DNA of 64,000 bases. Origin: CAVWDU01 sp963840725. GTDB taxonomy: Bacteria > Pseudomonadota > Gammaproteobacteria > Pseudomonadales > Halieaceae. Position 1 is the first letter of the stretch. Every line of letters starts with the position of its first letter. The translations under genes and the position numbers were made by a program. Of the stretch, positions 33,391 through 42,046 are shown in pieces. Under the pieces are notes generated by a model. That model searched no databases, was not told the origin of the DNA, and was given only the letters and a program-made list of their open reading frames with translations. The stretch covers positions 744,001 to 808,000 of the forward strand of contig CAWIZY010000016.1 of assembly GCA_963840725.1 (NCBI GenBank), given 5' to 3'.

Positions 33391-35443
33391 CAAGATGACT
33401 ATACCAAGTAAAAACCTGTTCATGGCGGCCGCTATGCTTATTTTGATGAGCGCCTGCAGCAGCCAGACCGACTCGCCCTCAAACGCGACCCAACCGGCGC
33501 TGATAGACCGGGAGTTGCTGTTCGGCAATCCCAGTCGATTCCAGGGGCGCCTGAGCCCCGACGGCAAAATGATGAGTTTTCGAGCCCCACTGGAGGGCGT
33601 GATGAACCTGTGGGTGGCACCAGCGGGTAAGATTGATCTCGCGCGACCCATCACCCGTGACGACAACCGCGGTATTCCCAGCCACTTCTGGACACTGGAC
33701 AGTGCCAGTGTGCTCTACATACAGGACCAGAACGGGGATGAAAACTGGCATTTGCATCGTGTGGACGTGCGCACTGGCGAAAACCTTGATCTCACCCCCT
33801 ATCCGGGTGTGAGAGCCGAGGTACTGGCCCAGAGCGAGCGACACCCGGGCCAGATTGTGCTGGGAATGAACGACCGGGATGCCCGCTGGCACGATGCCTA
33901 CCTGGTGGATACTGAGACAGGGAAGCGCACCCTGCTGGCAGAAAACAACGGCTTCAGCGCGCTCTTCGTGGACAACGACCTGAAGGTTCGGTTGGCCCAG
34001 AAGCAAACCGAAGACGGGGGTGCGCAACTCATGGCAAGTGGCAGCGACGGCTGGCGCGAGATCGCCGAGATACCTGCAGAGGACGTATTCAGTACCCGTG
34101 TCCTCGGGTTCGACGACAGCGACACCGGTGCCTACCTGCTCGACAGCAGGGGCCGCGACAAAGCCGCGCTGACGCGACTGGACCTCAGCACAGGCGAAGC
34201 CACGGTCATGGCCCGCTCGCCCAATGCCGACATCAGCGACGTACTGATCGATCCCCGCAGCCATGCACCAGTCGCTGCGGCAGCCAACCGTCATCAGCGG
34301 GAGTGGTTTGCTCTGGATCCCGCCTACGAAGCTGATATCGCTGCGCTACAGCAGGCCGCCGACGGCGACCCGGCGATTCTGGCGAGTACCCTGGATGGCC
34401 AGCGCTGGACGGTTTTTGTCAGTCGCAGCAATCGCTCGCCAATTTATGGTGTCTACGACCGCGGCACCCGCAACCTGCAAACGCTGTTTGAGACCAATCC
34501 GGCGATCAAGGGGCTACCCCTGGCAACCACAAAAAATGTCACAATACAGTCCCGAGACGGCTTCGAGCTGGTCTCCTATCTAACCCTACCTACAGGGGCT
34601 GCGATGCGCGGCGCTCTGCGCCCCGCCACGCCGCATCCGCTGGTTCTGCTGGTGCATGGCGGCCCCTGGGCAAGAGACACCGCAGACTACAACGGGCAGG
34701 TCCAGTGGCTGGCCAACCGCGGCTACGCCGTGTTGCAGGTGAATTTTCGCGGTTCCACAGGTTTCGGCAAGGCGTTCACCAGCGCCGGCAATTACGAGTG
34801 GGCTGGCAATATGCACAATGATTTGATTGATGCCGTTGACTGGGCAGTAAATCGCGGCATCGCCCGACGCGACCAGGTGGCCATTATGGGAGGCAGCTAC
34901 GGTGGCTATGCGACGCTGGTCGGTTTGACCTTCACCCCTGAGGTCTTCGCCTGTGGCGTCGATATCGTCGGCCCGTCCAATCTGCAAACCCTGATTGAGT
35001 CCATTCCACCCTACTGGGAGGGGTTTCGCCGTACTCTCATCGCCGCCATCGGTGACCCCGATACAGCACCCGGACAATCACTGTTGCGAGAGCGCTCCCC
35101 GCTGACCCGGGTCGAAAGTATCCAGCGACCACTGCTCATTGGCCAGGGCGCCAACGATCCCCGGGTCAAGCAGGCGGAATCTGACCAAATTGTGAAGGCC
35201 ATGCAAGCGCGCAACATTCCGGTCACTTATGTCCTCTACCCGGACGAGGGGCACGGGTTTCAGAAGCCCGAGAATAATCTCTCATTCTATGCGGTGGCCG
35301 AGAGTTTTCTGGCCCAGTGCCTGGGCGGCAGGCGCCAGCCCGTTGGCGATGATCTGAAGGGCTCCAGCCTGAAAGTGGTGGCCGGCGCAGACTATGTGCC
35401 GGGCCTGCAGGAAGCCCTCGGGGCAGGAGCGGTATCGCCATAG
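33383..35443 (+). CDS. S9 prolyl-oligopeptidase-family lipoprotein
   Basis: 686 residues. The signal peptide ends L-M-S-A-C, a lipobox, so it is membrane anchored in the envelope. The N-terminal propeller (about residues 40-390) is followed by an alpha/beta hydrolase domain with oxyanion-side H-G-G-P, nucleophile G-G-S-Y-G-G-Y, Asp in G-A-N-D-P-R and His in D-E-G-H-G-F, i.e. a complete catalytic triad. It probably degrades short peptides imported or formed in the periplasm. Start options are ATG 33383 (overlapping the preceding gene) and 33395. The next gene follows with almost no gap. Confidence 0.92.
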   Translation: MSNKMTIPSKNLFMAAAMLILMSACSSQTDSPSNATQPALIDRELLFGNPSRFQGRLSPDGKMMSFRAPLEGVMNLWVAPAGKIDLARPITRDDNRGIPSHFWTLDSASVLYIQDQNGDENWHLHRVDVRTGENLDLTPYPGVRAEVLAQSERHPGQIVLGMNDRDARWHDAYLVDTETGKRTLLAENNGFSALFVDNDLKVRLAQKQTEDGGAQLMASGSDGWREIAEIPAEDVFSTRVLGFDDSDTGAYLLDSRGRDKAALTRLDLSTGEATVMARSPNADISDVLIDPRSHAPVAAAANRHQREWFALDPAYEADIAALQQAADGDPAILASTLDGQRWTVFVSRSNRSPIYGVYDRGTRNLQTLFETNPAIKGLPLATTKNVTIQSRDGFELVSYLTLPTGAAMRGALRPATPHPLVLLVHGGPWARDTADYNGQVQWLANRGYAVLQVNFRGSTGFGKAFTSAGNYEWAGNMHNDLIDAVDWAVNRGIARRDQVAIMGGSYGGYATLVGLTFTPEVFACGVDIVGPSNLQTLIESIPPYWEGFRRTLIAAIGDPDTAPGQSLLRERSPLTRVESIQRPLLIGQGANDPRVKQAESDQIVKAMQARNIPVTYVLYPDEGHGFQKPENNLSFYAVAESFLAQCLGGRRQPVGDDLKGSSLKVVAGADYVPGLQEALGAGAVSP

Positions 35444-35607
35444 ACCTGAGTCTCACCGCCGCCCTGATACTGCTGGTTCAGTTTGCCCTGTCCGGCCCGG
35501 CGGCTGCCGCAGCGACGGCTGCCGCAGCATCGGCTGCCGCAGCATCATCAGATCAGCCGTCGACGGTTTACCCGCCGGGCAGTTCCTACCGCCAGATAGC
35601 GCAGGAC

Positions 35608-36288
35608 ATGGAGCATGCCCGTGAGCAAGCCTTGCGTGAGGACAAGTTAATCCTTTATGTCATGGGTGCCAACTGGTGTCACGACAGTGTCGACTTCGTC
35701 GCCAAAACACAATCCGACGGATTTGCCGCACTCATCGAAGAGCGTTACGTGGTGCAACTGATCAATATCGGCAATCTGGAATTCATTCGTGAAGTGATTA
35801 CCCGCTACGGAGAGCCGGTTATCTATGGCACACCGACCGTACTGGTAGTGGAGCCACGGACCGACACACTACTCAACCGCACCAGCCTGCCCTATTGGCG
35901 CAATTCGGCGTCGATCAGCGCAGCAGATGCCCTGGCCTACTTCCAGACTTTCACCCCGGGCCCGCCACCGGCGGCCGAGCCACCTCGCAGCATCGAATTG
36001 ACCCGGGCCCTTGCCGGGATAGACAACTTCGAGCGACGGCAGGCAGAACGCATTTACCTGGCCTATGCGGATCTCGGCGAGCTTATGAAGACTGGCGGCG
36101 TGGATTCGCCGACCCCGGAATTCATGACCAAGTGGAAAAACGTCGCTGCCATGCGCAGTCAGATTACCGATGACCTCGTCGCCTTGCGTGCCAGTGCCGT
36201 CAGCCAGGACGCCGCTGGAAAGCGCCCCATTGCCCTTGAGTATCCCAATTACTCGCTCTACCTGGATAGCCCAACTCCTGAGCAATAG
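35608..36288 (+). CDS. Thioredoxin-like protein, probably exported, start unresolved
   Basis: The first ATG gives 226 residues of a thioredoxin-fold protein with G-A-N-W-C-H-D-S in place of the C-x-x-C active site, so only one catalytic-type cysteine. It also has G-T-P-T-V-L-V-V-E as the cis-proline strand. The frame is open upstream and encodes a clear signal-peptide-like stretch (L-T-A-A-L-I-L-L-V-Q-F-A-L then alanine-rich) back to 35440, but there is no ATG, GTG or TTG after the TGA at 35350. An ATA at 35440, overlapping the TAG of the S9 gene and preceded by AGGAG, is the best upstream candidate. The role is unknown; a reductase or sulfenate-type partner is possible. Confidence 0.75.
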   Translation: MEHAREQALREDKLILYVMGANWCHDSVDFVAKTQSDGFAALIEERYVVQLINIGNLEFIREVITRYGEPVIYGTPTVLVVEPRTDTLLNRTSLPYWRNSASISAADALAYFQTFTPGPPPAAEPPRSIELTRALAGIDNFERRQAERIYLAYADLGELMKTGGVDSPTPEFMTKWKNVAAMRSQITDDLVALRASAVSQDAAGKRPIALEYPNYSLYLDSPTPEQ

Positions 36289-37381
36289 TGTCGGTAAGTG
36301 TTCCCGGCAATGGCCGCAGACACGCGAGTAACGGGACCTCGACCGCCCCGGTTTCACGCGATAGCTTGTTATCACTGATCGCGGGTTCTCGCATCAGCCG
36401 CAACGCCCCGATTCGCTCCGGTATGACTGTCAGCTGGTGGGGCTCAAAGGTCGGCGCGGCGTAGAGTGAAACGGCGCCGCTTGCGGACACATGCACGAAC
36501 CCGAACGGCCCGAATGCGTTGGACTGCATCCAGACGCGCTGGTTACCCCCCAGTGCAGGAACAGCTATATGACGCGAGCCCGAGTCGGTAATCCCGGGAT
36601 AGTAGGCGTGATGATGCCCACTAAACCAGGCATCTACCCTGCCCAGGGACAAATCTGAAACATCTATGATCTCCCGTTCACGACCCCGGGCCACCGGGTG
36701 CACCGGCAGATGTCCCACCACCAGGGTAGGAGGGACAGCCGTCTGCCCGGCTGTCAACAGCAGCTCCAGAAACGTCTGCTGCGCAGCGTCCAGCACTCCG
36801 GGCGCCGTGGCATACAGTGCCACCACCCGGAACCCGCCAATGGTTACCGTGTAATGCCAGGGGTAGCGAGAACCCGCTACCGGTTGCAGCGGCGGGGGGT
36901 GGGCAAGCCAGTAGTTTTCGTAGGCCTCCCGATCGGTGGCGAACCGCGGATAGGCCGAGGCGTCGTGGTTTCCGGCGACCGGGATCACGGTGATGCCGGC
37001 TGCACGCAATGGTGCGGCAACCACACGGTCGAACTGCCCCCACATTCGCCGTAGCTGCTCCGCCGGCAGGGTCGGCGTGGCCTGGGCGGCGATCATATCA
37101 CCGGCCAGGACCACCGCCACCGGGCGCAACTCGATAATACGCGCTACAGCGGCAGCGACCCGCGGGTGATATCCCAGGTTACCGTAACGGCCATTGATGT
37201 CGGCCATAAACACCAGGGACTGAGCGCTGGTAAGCCCACTGTAAAAAATCATCAAGCTAACTGCGCAAAGCCACTTCGTCAGCTGCTGAACTCGTCTCTG
37301 GCGCGGCCCGTACAAGGTGAGCCCGTCCGCAAGCAAGGCGCCCCACCACGAGTGATTGCGGGCTCCTCGGAAACTCTTCAT
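36200..37381 (-). CDS. Exported calcineurin-like metallophosphoesterase
   Basis: 393 residues from ATG 37381. After a hydrophobic segment (W-L-C-A-V-S-L-M-I-F-Y-S-G-L-T-S-A) come the metallophosphoesterase motifs: F-M-A-D-I-N-G, L-A-G-D-M, A-G-N-H-D, V-G-H-L-P-V-H-P and S-G-H-H-H, covering the five metal-ligand blocks. Hydrolysis of a phosphoester in the periplasm is expected. The last 89 nt overlap the 3' end of the convergent thioredoxin-like gene. It follows 34 bp after a kinase-fold-like lipoprotein gene on the same strand, which may be functionally linked. The N terminus before the signal segment is long, so a later start such as TTG 37315 is possible. Confidence 0.82.
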   Translation of the reverse strand: MKSFRGARNHSWWGALLADGLTLYGPRQRRVQQLTKWLCAVSLMIFYSGLTSAQSLVFMADINGRYGNLGYHPRVAAAVARIIELRPVAVVLAGDMIAAQATPTLPAEQLRRMWGQFDRVVAAPLRAAGITVIPVAGNHDASAYPRFATDREAYENYWLAHPPPLQPVAGSRYPWHYTVTIGGFRVVALYATAPGVLDAAQQTFLELLLTAGQTAVPPTLVVGHLPVHPVARGREREIIDVSDLSLGRVDAWFSGHHHAYYPGITDSGSRHIAVPALGGNQRVWMQSNAFGPFGFVHVSASGAVSLYAAPTFEPHQLTVIPERIGALRLMREPAISDNKLSRETGAVEVPLLACLRPLPGTLTDTIAQELGYPGRASNWDTQGQWGAFQRRPG

Positions 37382-37415
37382 GCCATGGCCGGTCCGGCAC
37401 GACGTTTCCCAACCC

Positions 37416-38948
37416 TTAGCCACAGTCTGGCTGCTCGAGTACGCCACTGGCTCCAGCCAGAAGATACCCAGGCGCAAGATCAAATTGATAGCGTCCTGCA
37501 AGACAGTCGCGACGCAATATCTGATCCAATGCGACAACTCGTCGAGCAATAGCCTCAACCTCGGCGGTGCGCAATCCGTAATTATTGCCTATTGCCCGGG
37601 ATACGACTCCGCCGACCTCAAAATCTGCGGCCAGGGCACGCAGACGTCTATAAAGGTTCGGATCAAAACGGCGCAGGCCTTCAACCATGCCCGTACGCTG
37701 GGCGTAATTGGTGTAGCCGACCCGGATCCCGGCATCGTTGTCATTGAGCCAGGTCGCTCGCAGACGCACGGCTCCGGGAGGCGCCTCCTCGGCTGCGTCG
37801 GGCAGTGACCTCAATTGACCGTCCTGCAGCCAATGCCATCGCCATTGATAATCAATATTTCCGATTCGGTCCTGCTGTCCCAGTAAAAAATCGAGCACCG
37901 CGATTTCCAGCACCTCACCCGCCCACCACTGTATCTGCCGGGGATCAATGTCCGCAGGCAGTGCGGCGGCCATCTGCGAATCGCTGCGGGCCACAGAAAT
38001 CGCCTCTCGGGTAGCCTCCTCGAGAGCCTCCGGATTGCGCAGCAGCAGGTAGGGGGCAGTTTGCTGGAAATCCCGATTCTGACCCACTCCCCAGCCGGAC
38101 GCCCGGGTGCCGTTAACCTCGGACCCGTAACGCTTGCCGGTGAACAGCAGGCTGGCTCCCCATATCGCCTCACCGTCCGGGCTGAGCATCTCCGCCGCCG
38201 GTGACTGACCCCCTGTTGCTGCAAGCGTCTCGACGACGCGTGCCCAACCGGCGCGCAGCATCGCACCGGAACCCTGCTCAGTCGCCAGCGCCAGACCGGG
38301 TTCGGCGACCTGCTCGCGGTACCAACGGACCGGGAACTGCTGCCTCACGGCAACCGGCACATGAACTCGCGTCTTGAGCCAGCGGCTGAGATGGTCATAA
38401 AGCAGGGATGCCGGCGCATAGGTTGCACTGGTATCGGCACCGTTTACGGAGGTCTTGAACACCGCCATTTCGGCACCAGCCTCGGACCGGGCGGTCCTGC
38501 CACGGGCACAGACCTGTTGCTGGAAATCATTGGACCGTCCCGCCCAGGGCGTGGCGCTCAAGTCATAGACCAGCGCTGCCGGACTGGTGCTCCAGGTTTT
38601 CGGGCACACCGCCGTGTCGGGACTGGCGAAGTCGATGCGGCAACGTCTCGCCCGCTCGCGGTCGGCCTCGGGCTCAGCTGGCGAACCGGGTAGCGGCGGT
38701 AACACCACACAGGCGCTGGTGGCTTGTGCAGGCGCCAGAACACTGACCTCGTCGACAGTTACCGGCACAGTTGCCGTCTGCTGAGGCTCAAGTGGGGGGC
38801 TGCCTGTCCCGGGGACAGTCTCGGGGACGGCCGGCAGGCTCGATGAGGGCATCGGACCGGTTCGCTGCGTGCCGGGCGCGGTGGCTGAGCAGGCAAACAG
38901 TGCCGGCACCAGGGCGACAGCCAGCCATGCCCTGGTTCGGGCAGACAC
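37416..38948 (-). CDS. Lipoprotein with kinase-fold-like motifs
   Basis: 510 residues from GTG 38948, which opens an ideal lipoprotein signal (R-T-R-A-W-L-A-V-A-L-V-P-A-L-F-A-C). A proline/threonine-rich linker follows. The body contains A-V-F-K-T-S (candidate ATP-lysine), an L-L-Y-D-H-L-S-R-W-L helix, V-P-V-A-V-R, then L-D-F-L-L-G-Q-Q-D-R-I-G-N-I (compare D-R-H-x-x-N of HipA/FAM20/CotH-type kinases) and W-L-N-D-N-D-A-G-I as a possible metal-binding Asp. This order matches the atypical secreted-kinase fold, but it is pattern recognition only. An ATG at 39065 would add a 39-residue N terminus encoded by a 15-bp repeat. The following gene is a phosphoesterase. Confidence 0.6.
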   Translation of the reverse strand: MSARTRAWLAVALVPALFACSATAPGTQRTGPMPSSSLPAVPETVPGTGSPPLEPQQTATVPVTVDEVSVLAPAQATSACVVLPPLPGSPAEPEADRERARRCRIDFASPDTAVCPKTWSTSPAALVYDLSATPWAGRSNDFQQQVCARGRTARSEAGAEMAVFKTSVNGADTSATYAPASLLYDHLSRWLKTRVHVPVAVRQQFPVRWYREQVAEPGLALATEQGSGAMLRAGWARVVETLAATGGQSPAAEMLSPDGEAIWGASLLFTGKRYGSEVNGTRASGWGVGQNRDFQQTAPYLLLRNPEALEEATREAISVARSDSQMAAALPADIDPRQIQWWAGEVLEIAVLDFLLGQQDRIGNIDYQWRWHWLQDGQLRSLPDAAEEAPPGAVRLRATWLNDNDAGIRVGYTNYAQRTGMVEGLRRFDPNLYRRLRALAADFEVGGVVSRAIGNNYGLRTAEVEAIARRVVALDQILRRDCLAGRYQFDLAPGYLLAGASGVLEQPDCG

Positions 38949-38952
38949 GGCC

Positions 38953-38997
38953 CGGCCTGGCGAGGCCCGGCCTGGCGAGGCCCGACCTGGCGAGGCC
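38953..38997 (+). repeat. 15-bp tandem repeat upstream of kinase-like lipoprotein start
   Basis: CGGCCTGGCGAGGCC at 38953-38967 and 38968-38982, and a one-base variant at 38983-38997. It lies directly 5' of GTG 38948 on the minus strand, in the leader or in an N-terminal extension (S-P-G-R-A units) depending on the start. Confidence 0.95.
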
Positions 38998-39237
38998 CAA
39001 AATCGCTGAGCTGAGCGACCGTCAGGTTTGCCCTGCCCGCCCCGAAACGCTTTCAATTGAACCATGCAACGGATAGAAAATTTCTCCTTCTCACACCCGG
39101 GCAACCCGGGAAGACCAGCAGCAACCCGATGGCCTCGGGATCCCGTCGTAAGCGACAGGACGACGTGGCTGCCGTCTGGCGGGTTGCGCAGGCGAAGGAT
39201 ATCATGTTCGGGAAAGTGGTCGACTGAGGCTTGGACC

Positions 39238-39759
39238 ATGCACAACGTTGTGATGACTGCACTGCTGATGCTGTTGCTGCCTGCTCCAATTGGCTACGGG
39301 GCTACGGTTTACAAATCGGTAGATGAACAGGGGCGCGTCACCTTTTCTGACCAGCCACCGGCTGCGGGCGAGGCTGCAGAAACCCTGACCTATGATCCAG
39401 GTGATCCGGTGTCGGCGGAAGAGGCGCAACAGAGACTCGACCGCATGCGGGAGACCACCGACCGAATGGCCGCTGGCCGCAGGGAGCGGGAAGCCGCACG
39501 GGCTGCTGCAGAGCCTCGGCCCAGCCAGCCAGCAGCACCTGCTCCTGTTGAGCCGCTCCCGACCTACTACCCAGTGTATCTCGGCGGCGCTCGCAGACCG
39601 CCCTATCACCGCCCGGGGCACAGGCCGGTCCACCCGGTGACACCGGTGCAGCCGGCGGCGGCGCGCGTACCCTACCCCGCCAGCTACATACGCCAGCGCT
39701 ACCCCGGTGCCGCCGGAAAAATTTTCAATCCGCCACCCCGACCGGTTGGGCGTCGCTAG
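39238..39759 (+). CDS. DUF4124 domain-containing exported protein
   Basis: 173 residues with a signal peptide (ending G-Y-G-A) and an immediate DUF4124 motif: T-V-Y-K-S-V-D-E-Q-G-R-V-T-F-S-D-Q-P-P. A Q/R/E-rich helix and a proline/tyrosine-rich tail (P-T-Y-Y-P-V-Y, then P-P-Y-H-R-P-G-H) follow. DUF4124 proteins are small periplasmic proteins of unknown role. ATG 39238 is the start that begins the signal peptide; upstream frame is open but not protein-like. Confidence 0.85.
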   Translation: MHNVVMTALLMLLLPAPIGYGATVYKSVDEQGRVTFSDQPPAAGEAAETLTYDPGDPVSAEEAQQRLDRMRETTDRMAAGRREREAARAAAEPRPSQPAAPAPVEPLPTYYPVYLGGARRPPYHRPGHRPVHPVTPVQPAAARVPYPASYIRQRYPGAAGKIFNPPPRPVGRR

Positions 39760-39792
39760 GGCAACTCTCAACAATGGCAATCGCGCTCAGCG
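39758..39792 (+). repeat. Dispersed 3'-flank repeat, copy 2
   Basis: Begins at the DUF4124 stop codon. Matches 61223-61257 at 31 of 35 positions, with the last 19 bases (ATGGCAATCGCGCTCAGCG) identical. Confidence 0.7.
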
Positions 39793-39820
39793 CAATTCAG
39801 TGGTGCGCTGACTACAGCAC

Positions 39821-41851
39821 TCAGTAGCGTTCAAACCAGGCCAGTATCGCAGCGACCTTTGCCAACAACTGGCTGGGCCGCTTGGCAATACTGTGTGATG
39901 CGCCTGGAATACGCACCATCGCAGTGTCTATACCGCGCAGCTTCAGGGCCTGATAATACTGTTCGGTCTCAGCCATGGGAGTTCGCAGGTCCGACTCACC
40001 GGTGAGCAACATGGTGGGCGTGCTGACATTACCCACCAATGAGAGTGGTGACCGTCGCCAGTAGGCCATCGGGTCTTCCCAGGGCATTTTGGCGAACCAG
40101 TAGCGCGTGAAATAAGGCGGCAGATCAGCGGTAAGCACAAAACTGGTCCAGTTGATCACGGGCTTGGCCACTACCGCAGCCCGGAAGCGATCCGTCTTGC
40201 CCACAATCCATGCCGTGAGCACGCCACCGCCACTGCCCCCGGTAACGTAAAGCCGCTGCTCATCCACATAGCCACCGGCTATCGTGGCATCAACCGCCGA
40301 CATCAGGTCATCATAATCCTCCCCGGGGTAGGCGTGGTGAATCAGGTTGGAAAAATCGGTTCCATAACTGGTACTGCCACGAGGGTTCACATAGAGCACG
40401 ACATACCCGGCTGCAGCGTACAGCTGGACTTCGGCGGAAAAGCGGCTGCCATAGTTAGTAAATGGGCCGCCGTGGATCTCCAGAATAAGGGGGTATTTTT
40501 TTGCCGGATCAAATCCGGGGGGCAGGGCCAGCCAGGCCTGAATGTCGCGGCCGTCGGCGCTGGATTTCACCCACAACTCTTCGACCTTTGCGAGCTCCCG
40601 GTGGCCCAGCAGATTGTCGTTCAGGTGGGTCAGCTGTGCTGTGCCCTTGTCGCCAGCGCGGCCAGCGCCCAATTCAGCGGGGCTTTGAGTCGTCCCGAGA
40701 GTAAAGGCATAGACATCACCACCGCCAACCGCGTACTCACCACCGGAGTATGGCCGCCCCAGTGATTGCCCACCCAGCCCCGAGGTCAACTGCTGCATGT
40801 TACCCTGCAGATCGGTGACTGCGAGGATAGTATCGCCCTTGTCGTCATACTGAAAAAATACCTGCTTGCCGTCGGCAGACCACTGAGGGTTGACGATATC
40901 CCGGTCCAGCCCAGGCAGCAGCTCCCGCTTGCCGCTGCCATCGACAGCCATCAAATAGAGCCCGCTGCGATGGTGTCCCAGCTGCTGATCATCCCAACCG
41001 GTATAGACCAGCTGGCGACCATCCGGGGACACACGCACATTGCCATCGCTGCCCTTGCGGTCGGTGAGAGCCGTTATTTCGCCGCCCCCTATCGGAACCC
41101 GGTAAACCTCGGTATTGCCAATATTCATATTCCAATCGGGATTGCGATTAGCCACGACATAGAGTGCCTTGCCGTCTGCAGCCCAGGCGATGTCACCCCG
41201 GTGATGAAAGTCACCATCGGTGATCTGCTGCGGGCTGCCACCCCCTGCCGGCAATACAAATACCTGCACGAACCCGTGGGGCCGGTTGCCCATGCCGTCG
41301 CTGCGGTAGATCGTTCGGTCGACGACTACCGGTGGATCAGCCCACTCGGCACCCTTGGGTTTGGCGGGCAGTTTGCCCATGGTTGGCGGCGTCACCGGTA
41401 CCAACATGCTGAAAGCGAGCCATTTGCCATCCGGTGACCAGGAGAGCTTGCGCGGGGTCTGCGCCATGCGGGTCAGCGCGGCGCTGGCACCGGTATCCAG
41501 CCATTGCAGAAAAATCTGTGCGCCGACATCGTCGCGGGCAACGTAGGCCACCCGCAGGTCATCCGGCGCCAATGCGATGGCGCCGACATTGCCCATATTC
41601 GCGGTCACCGGGCGGTGATTTTTGCCGTCGACATCGATCTGCCAGAGGGTGCTCCGGCGCTGATCCTTCATGATATCCATTTCGTTGCGCAGATAGAGAA
41701 TCCGCTCTCCACGACTGTCTACGACCGGGCTGCTGATGTAACGGAGCTGGAAAACATCCTCGGCCGCCAGCGGCGGCAAACCCGCTGTGTGCCCGCCCGG
41801 TGAGAACAGGCAGACCGTCAGACAGACAACAACAAACTGAAATGAATTCAC
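39821..41851 (-). CDS. S9 family peptidase (acylaminoacyl-peptidase-like), exported
   Basis: 676 residues with a signal peptide (N-S-F-Q-F-V-V-V-C-L-T-V-C-L-F). An N-terminal propeller contains WD40-like S-P-D-G-K and S-A-D-G-K blades. The hydrolase domain has H-G-G-P, nucleophile G-G-S-G-G-G, Asp in E-S-D-L-R-T and His in G-A-S-H-S-I. It is probably periplasmic and active on peptides. It is divergent from the M20 peptidase gene, and together with the M19 and other S9 genes forms a peptide-degradation neighbourhood. Confidence 0.92.
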   Translation of the reverse strand: MNSFQFVVVCLTVCLFSPGGHTAGLPPLAAEDVFQLRYISSPVVDSRGERILYLRNEMDIMKDQRRSTLWQIDVDGKNHRPVTANMGNVGAIALAPDDLRVAYVARDDVGAQIFLQWLDTGASAALTRMAQTPRKLSWSPDGKWLAFSMLVPVTPPTMGKLPAKPKGAEWADPPVVVDRTIYRSDGMGNRPHGFVQVFVLPAGGGSPQQITDGDFHHRGDIAWAADGKALYVVANRNPDWNMNIGNTEVYRVPIGGGEITALTDRKGSDGNVRVSPDGRQLVYTGWDDQQLGHHRSGLYLMAVDGSGKRELLPGLDRDIVNPQWSADGKQVFFQYDDKGDTILAVTDLQGNMQQLTSGLGGQSLGRPYSGGEYAVGGGDVYAFTLGTTQSPAELGAGRAGDKGTAQLTHLNDNLLGHRELAKVEELWVKSSADGRDIQAWLALPPGFDPAKKYPLILEIHGGPFTNYGSRFSAEVQLYAAAGYVVLYVNPRGSTSYGTDFSNLIHHAYPGEDYDDLMSAVDATIAGGYVDEQRLYVTGGSGGGVLTAWIVGKTDRFRAAVVAKPVINWTSFVLTADLPPYFTRYWFAKMPWEDPMAYWRRSPLSLVGNVSTPTMLLTGESDLRTPMAETEQYYQALKLRGIDTAMVRIPGASHSIAKRPSQLLAKVAAILAWFERY

Positions 41852-42046
41852 CGTGGATTCCTTGTCGGTTAGCGATAGAAGCGGACAGTATATAGACCGG
41901 TGCTCCCAAATCCAGCCACGGCGCGCAAGTGTGCAGTGCTGCGGCCCGACATCGCCCGACTGTTTCCGACTTTACCCTGCTCCTCGTCTGCAGCGGGCTA
42001 TGACTCTGCTACACTTCCGGGTCACTTTACCCTCTGGAGAATCGCT

